Shown: piece by piece, positions 7,058-15,503 of the stretch
Layout: every line of letters begins with the position of its first letter
Position numbering within the stretch: the stretch's first letter is position 1
Assembly: GCA_905211485.1 (NCBI GenBank)
Contig: CAJMAW010000003.1
Span: 1-51,434 of the forward strand
Reading direction: 5' to 3'
Source of the DNA: an uncultured Lentisphaeria bacterium
Lineage (GTDB): Bacteria > Verrucomicrobiota > Lentisphaeria > Victivallales > UBA1829
DNA: 51,434 nt
Notes under the pieces: generated by a model
Database searches by the model: none
What the model saw: the letters and a program-made list of their open reading frames with translations, nothing else
What the model was told of the DNA's origin: nothing
Program-made: the position numbers and the translations under genes

Positions 7058-10000
7058 ATGCTCGATACCGACCCACACATGGACACGGAACATAAAATCG
7101 ACAGCACCATCTCCACCGTACAGCTCGACGTCTCCGCCATGATCCGCGACCGGGAAGCCGACGACTCCAACAACAACCCCGGCTCCCCCATCGAACAGGA
7201 AAAACTCGATATCGACACCCGCGTGACCGCACGCCTCACCCAGAAACCGCACGACAAATACAAATTCCGCAAAAGCATCGGGCGCGGCGGCATGAAAATG
7301 GTCCTTCAGGTGAAGGATATGGACACCACGCGTGATGTCGCCATGGCAGTTCTTCCCGATGCCGCGGCGCGTCCGAGAAGAGACATCATGCGCTTTGTGC
7401 AGGAAGCGCGCATCACGGCGAGTCTGGAGCATCCGAACATCGTCCCTGTCCACGACATCGGGGTGGATTCGAGCGGAGCGCCCTACTTCACCATGAAACT
7501 TCTCCGCGGGGAAACCCTTGCCTCGGTCCTGGAAAAACTCGACAACGGCGTCCCGGAATACGTGGAAGCCTACAATCTGACGCGCCTCCTGCGTATTTTC
7601 CTGAAAATCTGTTATGCCATAGCCTTCGCCCATTCCCGCGGAGTGCTTCATCTGGATCTGAAGCCGGAGAACGTGCAGATCGGAGACTTCGGCGAAGTGC
7701 TGATCATGGACTGGGGCCTCGCCCGAGTCGTCAAAAACGGAAGCGCCGACTCCGAAAGCGACTCCGGAACGGAATCCGGCGAGGAACTCGAAAACGAATC
7801 CCGCGACATTCCCAGCGGCGCCTTCGCCACTGTGGACGGCGTCATGAAAGGCACCCCGGGCTACATGGCGCCCGAACAGGCCGCCGGAAGAAACAGCCTC
7901 AAAGACTGCCGGACCGACATCTATGCGCTCGGCGCCATTCTCTACGCCATGGCCACATGCAAATCCCCCATTGAAAACAAAAGCATCAAGGAAATGATCC
8001 GGGACACGCTTTCCGGCAACATCATCCCTCCCCGGGAAAGGACTCCGGAACGGGAAATCCCAAGCGCTCTGGAAGCCGTCATTCTGAAGGCGATGAGCAC
8101 CAATCCGGACAACCGTTATTCCTCCGTCAAGGAACTCCGAAACGAGGTGTTCGCCTTCATCGGCGGGTTCGCAACCGTGGCGGAACGGGCCACCTTCCTG
8201 AAGCGGACGCTCCTTTTCTTCAAGCGGCACAGCATCATTCTGAGCTTCACGGCGGCGATTCTGCTGATTCTGCTCTGCATCGGGATTTACGCGGTGCAGG
8301 AGAAGATGCGTCAGCAGGGGTCATGGTCCTGCGTCTACCGTCAGGACTTCACCCGTCCCGAAGCGGCCCAGGGCATGCGCGACCTCATTTTCACCAACAG
8401 CATGATCACGGAACGGACCTCTTCCTGGCCGATCACTCCGGAAGGCCTTTCCATGCCGCTCGGGGAATGGCTCTGGCTGGATCTGCCCGTTTCCGGAAAC
8501 ACCAAACTGGAACTTTCCTATCATCCGGGACCCGCTCAGGAGGCACTGGAGGTCTGCCTGAGTTCGCGGATGGAACCGCTCGGTCAATGGTGGCATGTCC
8601 CGACAGGGTATTCCTTCCAGTTCGGCGGATTTTCGGGCACCAGGGACATCATCTACCGCAATCTCAATGAACTCAACTCGGAACTCATCACGGCAATGGA
8701 ATCGAAGGCGAAGCCCGGACGCGTCAATACGGTCACCTTCATCCGCGAAGGCGAAACCCTCATGATCCGTGCGGAAGACGGAACCGTTCTGCAGGCGACC
8801 GATCTCTTCCCTCCCACCGGAAAAAATCTGGAAAGGATCGGCATCCGTTCCTTTGCCAATTCCATGAAGCTGCGTTCCATCGCGCTCTACCGTCTTGCGC
8901 TTCCGGAAAAGGCAAGTCCTCTGATCGCGGGAGACGCTCTTTCAGATGTCCAGCTTTATGAAAAGGCCATCGAAAAATATCTCATGGTCGCGGACAGCTA
9001 TTCACAGCTGCCGCTGTCGGAAATGGCCCTGACCAAGGCTTATATGACCGCGGCCTCCAAACTGCCCGATTCTCCGCTCCGGACCGAGCTGATTGTCGAC
9101 ATCAAACGCCGCATTGCCGCCAAACCCGCCTTCAAATACCAGGAGCAGATCATGGAAATCGACGCGCTCACACTCTGGAGAGAACAGCGTTTCCATGAGG
9201 CGCTGGCTTATGTCAGCGATCTTCTGTCGAGGAATCCGGACACGGGAATCGTCGCGAAACTGCTTCAGCTCCCGCATCAGAAACTGCCGGAGAACGTTGT
9301 CCAGGAGCTCCTCCGCTGCATTTCCCGGACCAGAAATCTGAAACGACTGGATCTTTCCAACTACGGAATCCGCTCTCTCAGTCAGCTGCAGGGACTTCCC
9401 CTCACTCATCTGGACTGCTCCGGAAACGAACTGGCCTCCCTGGACGGAATCTCCTCCATGCCGCTTGAAACGCTCGACTGCAAAAACAATCTCCTGCGCG
9501 ATCTGAAACCGCTCCGCGGCATGAGACTCAAGGACCTCTCCTGCCGGAACAATCTCATTGAGGATGTCGACACCCTGAAAGGAATGCCGCTACGGGATCT
9601 GGATCTCTCCGGAAACAGAATCGCAGATCTTTCCCCGCTGGCGGAAACCTATTCTCTGGAAAGACTGGTCTGCCGGAAAAACCAGATCCGCACGCTTGCG
9701 CCCCTGGCGGATCTGAGACTCAAAAAGCTCGACGTCGGCGAAAATCCGCTGGACTCGCTCGAAGCGCTCCGCGACATGGAGCTCACCTCGCTCCTGATCG
9801 ACAGGACAGAAGTGCACGATCTTTCCCCCCTGAAAGGAATGCCGCTCCACACTCTGGAACTTTACAACTGCGACCGTCTCAAAGATCTCTCGCCCGTCTT
9901 CCAGATGCCGACTCTGGAACGGCTCAGCCTGCCGCCGGAGCCTGCGGACATCCGTCCCCTGCGGGAAAGCGCTTCTCTGAAATACCTCTCCAAACGTTCC

Positions 10001-10066
10001 GTTGCCCCCTACTCCGCCGACCCGCCGGAAACCGCGGCGGAATTCTGGACACGGAATCCCAACTAA
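7058..10066 (+). CDS. Membrane Hanks-type kinase with WNK-like lysine placement and leucine-rich repeats
   Basis: 1002 residues. A cytoplasmic kinase domain covers about 68-380, one membrane helix about 392-413, then an outer region with a helical TPR-like part and about ten leucine-rich repeats (about 760-970; e.g. LKRLDLSNYGIRSL). The glycine loop is G75-R-G-G-M-K80, so lysine sits at the third-glycine position. The usual VAIK lysine is alanine (V94-A-M-A97). The helix-C glutamate (E116), HLDLKPEN (D200, K202, N205), DWG (D218) and APE (271-273) are kept. The same swap defines eukaryotic WNK kinases, where the loop lysine replaces the missing one, so an active kinase is plausible; a pseudokinase is the alternative. 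The ATG at 7058 is preferred over a TTG at 7049, which lies only two bases past GAGG. Confidence 0.88.
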   Translation: MLDTDPHMDTEHKIDSTISTVQLDVSAMIRDREADDSNNNPGSPIEQEKLDIDTRVTARLTQKPHDKYKFRKSIGRGGMKMVLQVKDMDTTRDVAMAVLPDAAARPRRDIMRFVQEARITASLEHPNIVPVHDIGVDSSGAPYFTMKLLRGETLASVLEKLDNGVPEYVEAYNLTRLLRIFLKICYAIAFAHSRGVLHLDLKPENVQIGDFGEVLIMDWGLARVVKNGSADSESDSGTESGEELENESRDIPSGAFATVDGVMKGTPGYMAPEQAAGRNSLKDCRTDIYALGAILYAMATCKSPIENKSIKEMIRDTLSGNIIPPRERTPEREIPSALEAVILKAMSTNPDNRYSSVKELRNEVFAFIGGFATVAERATFLKRTLLFFKRHSIILSFTAAILLILLCIGIYAVQEKMRQQGSWSCVYRQDFTRPEAAQGMRDLIFTNSMITERTSSWPITPEGLSMPLGEWLWLDLPVSGNTKLELSYHPGPAQEALEVCLSSRMEPLGQWWHVPTGYSFQFGGFSGTRDIIYRNLNELNSELITAMESKAKPGRVNTVTFIREGETLMIRAEDGTVLQATDLFPPTGKNLERIGIRSFANSMKLRSIALYRLALPEKASPLIAGDALSDVQLYEKAIEKYLMVADSYSQLPLSEMALTKAYMTAASKLPDSPLRTELIVDIKRRIAAKPAFKYQEQIMEIDALTLWREQRFHEALAYVSDLLSRNPDTGIVAKLLQLPHQKLPENVVQELLRCISRTRNLKRLDLSNYGIRSLSQLQGLPLTHLDCSGNELASLDGISSMPLETLDCKNNLLRDLKPLRGMRLKDLSCRNNLIEDVDTLKGMPLRDLDLSGNRIADLSPLAETYSLERLVCRKNQIRTLAPLADLRLKKLDVGENPLDSLEALRDMELTSLLIDRTEVHDLSPLKGMPLHTLELYNCDRLKDLSPVFQMPTLERLSLPPEPADIRPLRESASLKYLSKRSVAPYSADPPETAAEFWTRNPN

Positions 10067-10097
10067 CACGTCCCCCGTAAAAGGGAAAACAGCAGTC

Positions 10098-10811
10098 ATG
10101 TATTCCAGATCATCCATTCTGAAACGCTTCCTCCCTGCCCGGGGCGGGAACGGGAAAACGCAGGAAAAAGAAAACGGGAAAGAAACGGAATCCGATCTTG
10201 TCGTGTTCATTCACGGACTTTTTCTTTCCGGGCACGTCTTTTATCCGATGGCGCGCCATCTTGCGGCACAGGGATGGGAAGGAATCGTCTACGACTACCC
10301 CACACGTTTGAAAAACGTCAGCGGGCACGGAGAGGATCTCGCCCGTTTCCTTGATGAACTCTGTGAAAAGGAAAACGGAAGAAAAAGAAAAATCGTGCTG
10401 GTGACGCACAGCCTCGGCGGAATTGTCGTCAGAGCGGCATCGGGGCTCTGGAATTCCCGGACGGAAAACGCCATCCGGAAAATTCTGATGATCGTTCCTC
10501 CGAACCGCGGCTCGGACATGGCCAGGCTGGCATGCGCCCTCTTTCCCCCCGTCGGCAAACTTTCCCGCGTCCTTCCCGACCTGAGCAGCTCTCCGGACGC
10601 CGCCATTCATCGGCTCCCTCTCCTTCATCCCGGAAAACATGAACTCGCCATCTTCGGAGCCCGTTATGATCTGGAAGTCCGGGAGAAATCCTACCATCTC
10701 CCGGGAGAATGCCTCTACCGCCGCTTCCACTGCGGACATACGGACATCCTCTTCCGCAAAGAAATCTTCTCCCAGGCGGAGTCCTTTCTTCAGACCCCTT
10801 TTCCTCACTGA
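10098..10811 (+). CDS. Alpha/beta hydrolase (lipase/esterase-like)
   Basis: 237 residues with an alpha/beta-hydrolase core. VVFIHGLFLSG (about 35-45) forms the oxyanion-hole HG region. The nucleophile elbow is THSLGG, with S105 as the likely catalytic serine. A late histidine in the HCGHTD stretch near the C-terminus would complete the triad; the acid is not certain. The pattern resembles triacylglycerol lipase/PGAP1-like cytoplasmic hydrolases. No signal peptide is visible; the N-terminus is basic and polar. It starts 31 bases after the kinase gene and may share its transcript. The stop codon lies inside the first copy of a short direct repeat (10801-10832). Confidence 0.75.
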   Translation: MYSRSSILKRFLPARGGNGKTQEKENGKETESDLVVFIHGLFLSGHVFYPMARHLAAQGWEGIVYDYPTRLKNVSGHGEDLARFLDELCEKENGRKRKIVLVTHSLGGIVVRAASGLWNSRTENAIRKILMIVPPNRGSDMARLACALFPPVGKLSRVLPDLSSSPDAAIHRLPLLHPGKHELAIFGARYDLEVREKSYHLPGECLYRRFHCGHTDILFRKEIFSQAESFLQTPFPH

Positions 10812-10832
10812 AGGATATTTCCTCACTGAAGG
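10801..10832. repeat. Short tandem direct repeat at the end of the hydrolase gene
   Basis: TTCCTCACTGAAGG occurs at 10801-10814 and again at 10819-10832, an 18-base period. The first copy contains the hydrolase stop codon, so the end of the gene has been duplicated. Confidence 0.85.
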
Positions 10833-10944
10833 CTCCTCCCTGTCCCCTGTTCCATCCCGTTCCCGGGCTCAAGCTCAACTCCTGACCTGATTTTGCAGAG
10901 AAGAAAACTGTTTCGCAAGGAGAACAGAAGGAATGGGAAAAGCG

Positions 10945-12633
10945 TCAGGGCTTTTTTGCTGTCTTTCCTGCATTCGGGTCGGGATTGCCGCTTTCCCAGG
11001 CGCCGGGAGCGGAAGAAGCATCTGCCGCAGGAGCGGAGCTTCCGGAATTCTCGGAAAGGATTTCCGCCTTCAGACGATCCGCCAGGAAGGGATACGCCGC
11101 CATGCAGGCCTTGGTCACTTCGGACTTCATGACATCAAAGGGAGGAAGCGCCATGCGTTCTGTATCGGAAAAAGAACGGTGATATTTGTCATAGGCGAAT
11201 CTGGCCATTCTCAGATGCCCGGCCGCGGCTTCCCGGTCCCCGTATCCGAGCAGAACGCAGCTCCGGAAAATCAGGAGCGGGATATAGTCATTCGCCTGCT
11301 TGTAACTGGCGTCGGTAATATCCTCCGTCCATTCGGTCAGGATGAAGGCGTCGAAGTCAAGGCGGTTTGCCTTGTTTCCTTTGAATTCCCTGCGGAGCAG
11401 ATTGTAATACTCGCGGGATTTGGCATACTGGCCATAACTGTAAAGCAGCACGGCAGCATCGGTGTAGAAATATTCCCGCGCATGCTTGAAGGAAGGCACA
11501 TCGGGGTTGCGTTCGATCACTTCGTCATAATAGCGTTTGACGGCATCCACCAGAGCCAGGTTCGGCACCAGCATGAAGTACATGGATGCCTGATTGTCCG
11601 GAAGGAGCATCCGCCCGTTGGAAAAACTGACCTGCAGGGACTGCACGATCATGCGTTCGGAATTGGTGTCCGCCTTCATCGGGCTGTATGCGATTCCCTG
11701 GGTCGCCCAGTAAATGGCAAAGGATTCCGGGAGGAGCCAGTCCAGCTCGCCGTAATTTCTGTTGATGTCCACAATGACCTGGGGGTCGATAATGTATTCG
11801 GTGCGGAGCCATCTGGCGCGCAGATAGAGGGAAAGGGTCTCCAGCTCTTCCGCTGTCAGGCGCCGGACTGTTTCATCCCCGGCGAGCGAAGGAGGCACGC
11901 TTTCCATGTCCGGCGGCAGCTTCCCGAGAAACTCAAAGCGTTCCAGAAGCACGTCCAGGCTCTCAAAGCCCCATGCCTTCATGATTTTCCAGAGCGGATG
12001 ATCCGGAGGAAACATCTCCTTCAGTCCGCTTTCGGTTTTCGGTGCGGCTGCCAGCGCCTCCCAGTCCGGATAGTGGGTCCCGTAGGCGTGCAGGAAAATA
12101 CGGGCCATTTCATACTTGTAATAACGCTGGGCATCGTCCAGAACATTGCCGAGCTTATGCTGGTAAATCCATCCGAGTTCCTTGTAAAGCTCCGGATCGT
12201 TCGGATTATAGCGGAGCGCTTCCTGAAGAACTTCGATTCCGCGGTGGACCCAGCGCCAGCGGTCCTCAGGGGACTGACAGGTCACGGAAATATTGTACGC
12301 CATGTTCCAGCCTAGATAGGCCGCGGCCGCCGTGGACTTCGGCTGCAGTTTCGTAATCCAGGAAGCCAGCTGCGCAAGCTCGAAATATTTGCCCTGTTCC
12401 TGAAGAGAGATGGTCCGGAGCCAGAGAAAGTCCGCAATGATGCCCCGGAAGCCCCCCAGAGCGACGGTCGTGAACGCCACAACGGGCGGCGCGCCGTCGA
12501 CATATTCGGCATCCACGAGCGAATCTTCCTGGATGATCGAATCAAGGCGGGACTGCACATAGACATTCGCCAGCAGCAGAATCACCGTCGCAATCAGAGC
12601 CGTCAGAAACAAAATCAGACGTCTTCCGTTCAT
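10945..12633 (-). CDS. Membrane-anchored TPR-like protein, last gene of the SPFH/ATPase/ABC cluster
   Basis: 562 residues. An N-terminal signal anchor (ILFLTALIATVILLLANVY, about 6-25) is followed by a long helical region with TPR-like pairs: LGWNMAYNISV, then IEVLQEALRYNPNDPELYKELGWIYQHKLG (about 130-160), which is a clear TPR pattern, and later YDEVIERNPDVP and LLYSYGQYAKSREYYNLLRREF. The tail is rich in Ala, Ser and Pro. It probably sits on the periplasmic face as a scaffold. It follows the ABC permease on the same strand after 196 bases without a terminator I can see. I do not recognise a named family; an ABC permease next to a TPR membrane protein suggests a partner of the transporter. 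Confidence 0.7.
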   Translation of the reverse strand: MNGRRLILFLTALIATVILLLANVYVQSRLDSIIQEDSLVDAEYVDGAPPVVAFTTVALGGFRGIIADFLWLRTISLQEQGKYFELAQLASWITKLQPKSTAAAAYLGWNMAYNISVTCQSPEDRWRWVHRGIEVLQEALRYNPNDPELYKELGWIYQHKLGNVLDDAQRYYKYEMARIFLHAYGTHYPDWEALAAAPKTESGLKEMFPPDHPLWKIMKAWGFESLDVLLERFEFLGKLPPDMESVPPSLAGDETVRRLTAEELETLSLYLRARWLRTEYIIDPQVIVDINRNYGELDWLLPESFAIYWATQGIAYSPMKADTNSERMIVQSLQVSFSNGRMLLPDNQASMYFMLVPNLALVDAVKRYYDEVIERNPDVPSFKHAREYFYTDAAVLLYSYGQYAKSREYYNLLRREFKGNKANRLDFDAFILTEWTEDITDASYKQANDYIPLLIFRSCVLLGYGDREAAAGHLRMARFAYDKYHRSFSDTERMALPPFDVMKSEVTKACMAAYPFLADRLKAEILSENSGSSAPAADASSAPGAWESGNPDPNAGKTAKKP

Positions 12634-12829
12634 TTTTTCTTCCTCATCTCTCTATCACTTTCCACTACTCTTTTCCCGTCAGACCGGGGGAAGCGCTCCC
12701 CATCTATACTGCCGCCTTTCTCGCGTGTTTCCGTTCCAGCTTTTTTTTCTTGCTTCCCTTCCCGCCTTTTTCCCCTCAGCACAGCTCTTCAGACAGCGAA
12801 AGACGGCGGGACGGGACATCCTCCTCCGC

Positions 12830-14269
12830 CTAGCGTTTCATGGCAGTCCCGAGCTCTCTCCGGCTGTAAAGCCAGATGCCGAGAAGGCAGAGCGGCAGAC
12901 CGCGCAGAAGCAGATTCAGAAGCACCAGTTTCCCGATCAGGGCGAATTCGACCAATTCCCCGTCCGACACATGCGAGGACACAAAGAAATCCTGCAGCGG
13001 AATCAGCAGCGTCACCATAAGGGTGCTTGCCCAGGCTCCGATGTTCTCCAGAAAACTTCTGGGCAGACCTTCCGTCTTGGCCAGGGATCCCAGAAGATAA
13101 TTGGACAAAACTCCGATGACTAGATACGAGACCGTCAGAAAAACCGCAACCGGCATACTGACCAGCGCACCGATCGCGCAGGCAATCCCCGTCAGAGCCG
13201 CAAGCCCCAGAAATGTGACAAACACCGCGCGGCAGTAATTTTCAGTGAATCCTGTCACACGGATCATCAGCTTCGGACCGTCCGCCTGCTGGAAATAAAG
13301 CGAACTCCCGTCAGGAGTAAGATTGGCGAAGCCGAATTCCGCCGTCCCCTTGTGGACCGCAATTTTGCCCGGAACGGCGAATTCGTTCGTTGCGCCGCAG
13401 AGAATTTCCTCCGGATCCTTGGAAATGTAGACCGGCACATACCCGGTCACAGGAGCGTCCGGGGCATCCGATTCACGTTTCTCCTGCATGAGACGCATGA
13501 ACCACCCTCCGCGCGCCAGAGTCTGCTTGTTTGTGCTGGAGCTGGAAAAGGCCTTGTATCGCAGATACAGCAGCCCGTCATACGAATCGGGCAGACCGGA
13601 ATACTGCCAGCGCCGTTCCGTCCCGACCTTGACTTCCCCCATGTTCGCCATGATCTGTTTCGTCAGCTGATCGAGATATTGTTTGCGTTTGGCTCCGTCG
13701 AGTTCGGGGATGTGTTCTCCGCGGGAAGCCGAATCCTGAATTCTGCGTTCGAGTTCCGCCTGAACCAGTTCCTGGAGGTCCGGCGGCCGGGGCATGAAAA
13801 CACGGCGCCCGGTCAGGACTTCGTTTTCCACCTTCGACCGTTCCTGCTCCGGGAAATCCTTCCTCTCATACTGCCAGAAAAGGAATCCGTATATCACTGC
13901 CGAGGAAATCAACAGCAGCACGGTGTGAATGAGAAGCACGCCTGTGAATTTCCCCAGCCATACAGTTGCGCGTGAAATGGGCTTCACCACAATCATGTGC
14001 AGCTGCCCGTTCTCCACATCCGTGCACAGCTCCGAACACGAAAGCCAGATCGAAGACGCGGACAGAATGAACGCCACGAAGCCCAGACTGTATTCCAGGA
14101 TCACCTGAATAAATCCCAGCGCCGTCCCGTCCCCCCTGATGGTGTTCGGCACCAGCACGATGCAGAGCAGCAGCAGAAAGAGGAGAAGCCGGAATACGTT
14201 GGAACGCAGGGCAGAACGGCATGTCAGTCTCACGACGGCCAGAAACGCGGTCATAGAGTCATTTCCCAT
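12830..14269 (-). CDS. ABC transporter permease (ABC-2 type)
   Basis: 479 residues. The N-terminal half has hydrophobic spans at about 27-42, 57-82 and 107-130, with an ELCTDVENGQLHMIVVKPISR segment typical of ABC-2/NatB-like permeases. A large soluble loop (about 132-330) carries charged and coil-forming sequence. Four or five further spans follow (FVTFLGLAALTGIACAIGALV, VAVFLTVSYLVIGVLSNYLLG, ASTLMVTLLIPLQDFFV, LIGKLVLLNLLLRGLPLCLLGIWL). The gene overlaps the ATPase gene by 11 bases, so the two are made together and presumably form one transporter. An ATG at 14254 is an alternative start. The substrate is unknown; the large extracytoplasmic loop suggests work on something outside the membrane. 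Confidence 0.8.
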   Translation of the reverse strand: MGNDSMTAFLAVVRLTCRSALRSNVFRLLLFLLLLCIVLVPNTIRGDGTALGFIQVILEYSLGFVAFILSASSIWLSCSELCTDVENGQLHMIVVKPISRATVWLGKFTGVLLIHTVLLLISSAVIYGFLFWQYERKDFPEQERSKVENEVLTGRRVFMPRPPDLQELVQAELERRIQDSASRGEHIPELDGAKRKQYLDQLTKQIMANMGEVKVGTERRWQYSGLPDSYDGLLYLRYKAFSSSSTNKQTLARGGWFMRLMQEKRESDAPDAPVTGYVPVYISKDPEEILCGATNEFAVPGKIAVHKGTAEFGFANLTPDGSSLYFQQADGPKLMIRVTGFTENYCRAVFVTFLGLAALTGIACAIGALVSMPVAVFLTVSYLVIGVLSNYLLGSLAKTEGLPRSFLENIGAWASTLMVTLLIPLQDFFVSSHVSDGELVEFALIGKLVLLNLLLRGLPLCLLGIWLYSRRELGTAMKR

Positions 14270-15461
14270 CCTTTTTGGAAGAAAGCATTTCCTTCAGTTT
14301 CCGGTTGGCATCGTCCATTTCTCTGCGTTCCTCCTCGCTGGGAGAGGGCGAAGCTTCGGGCGCCGGAGCTTCCCGGCTCAGGCTTTCCAGAACGGAACGG
14401 TCTATCTGCTCCTCCGATCCTGCGGCGGAGGGAGGCGGAACAACAGGAGCTTCTTCGGGTTCTCTTCCGGCAAGACGATTCAGAAGCTCATCGGAGGAAA
14501 GGCCCTCCCGTTCCGTTTCCTGTCCGGCGGAAAGATATTCGGCAATATGCCCGCCCGCACGGGCTCCGAAGGTTTCCACGCTTTCCTGTCTTGCGCGGTT
14601 GACCACGTCCAGGAAAAAATCTTCCAGCGTCATGCGCGGATGGGAAATCCTGAATTCCTCCCCGTTCAGGCTGGAACGCAGAATTGAAAGGACCTTCTCC
14701 ATCACTTCCGGCGGAAGTTCCGGCGTGGTGATCGTGCTGGTATTCTGAATGGTGAGCAGTTCGCTGAGCGTGCCCTGGGCGCGGATCCGGCCACCGTAAA
14801 GAATGATGACTCGGTCGCAGACATCTTCCACATCGCTCAGCAGATGGCTTGTCACAATCACGGTTTTCCCGCGTTTCTTCAGCATCAGGATCAGATCTTT
14901 GACCTCCCTGCAGCCCAGAGGATCCAGTCCGGAAGTCGGCTCGTCCAGAATCAGAAGCGAAGGATCATTCACCATCGCCTGCGCCAGACCGATCCGCCGT
15001 GCCATCCCCTTGGAAAACTCGCCCACAGGACGGTTCTTCGCATGGGACATGCCCACCATTTCCAGAAGCTGCGTGCAGCGTTTCGCACGTTCCCCGGCTG
15101 AAAGATTGAAGAGGGAGGCAAAGAAGTCCAGCGTTTCATACGCCGTCAGATACTTGTACAGATATGACTCCTCGGGCAGATAACCGATCAGTTTCTTCGT
15201 ATCGACATCCCGGGGGGATTTGCCGAAAACCGTCAGCCGCCCCCCCGTCGGATACAGCAAACCGAGCAGCATTTTCACAGTGGTGGACTTCCCCGATCCG
15301 TTCGGCCCCAGAAGCCCCAGCACTTCCCCTTCCCGGACCTCAAAGTCCAGGTCGTTCACGGCCTTGGACTTCGGACGGTTCCAGAAATCCCTGAATTCCT
15401 TCACCAGTCCGACAGAACTGACCACTACGGAAGATGCCTTCCTTTCCGATTCCATTTCCAT
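14259..15461 (-). CDS. ABC transporter ATP-binding protein with long C-terminal extension
   Basis: 400 residues. Walker A is GPNGSGKST (about 52-60), the Q-loop region is YLPEESYLYKYLTAYE, the signature is FSKGMARR (149-156), Walker B is LLILDEPTSGLD (169-180) and the H-loop is VTSHLL. This is the CcmA/GldA/NatA type paired with ABC-2 permeases. After about residue 240 a non-catalytic extension runs to 400: a predicted small domain (ELPPEVMEKVLSILR, then RMTLEDFFLDVV, the usual end of such ATPases) and then an acidic, Pro/Ala/Glu-rich tail ending in a Lys-rich helix, which is unusual in length. It starts 42 bases after the P-type ATPase gene, in the same direction. Confidence 0.93.
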   Translation of the reverse strand: MEMESERKASSVVVSSVGLVKEFRDFWNRPKSKAVNDLDFEVREGEVLGLLGPNGSGKSTTVKMLLGLLYPTGGRLTVFGKSPRDVDTKKLIGYLPEESYLYKYLTAYETLDFFASLFNLSAGERAKRCTQLLEMVGMSHAKNRPVGEFSKGMARRIGLAQAMVNDPSLLILDEPTSGLDPLGCREVKDLILMLKKRGKTVIVTSHLLSDVEDVCDRVIILYGGRIRAQGTLSELLTIQNTSTITTPELPPEVMEKVLSILRSSLNGEEFRISHPRMTLEDFFLDVVNRARQESVETFGARAGGHIAEYLSAGQETEREGLSSDELLNRLAGREPEEAPVVPPPSAAGSEEQIDRSVLESLSREAPAPEASPSPSEEERREMDDANRKLKEMLSSKKDGK

Positions 15462-15503
15462 TTTTGCAGGTCTCCCGGTCCCGTAGGACTACTACTCTAC
15501 TCT

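Noticed and set aside
10933..12315. Plus-strand 460-codon frame opposite the TPR-like gene
   Set aside because: Shadow frame; the minus-strand protein has a signal anchor and TPR pattern, this one has none.
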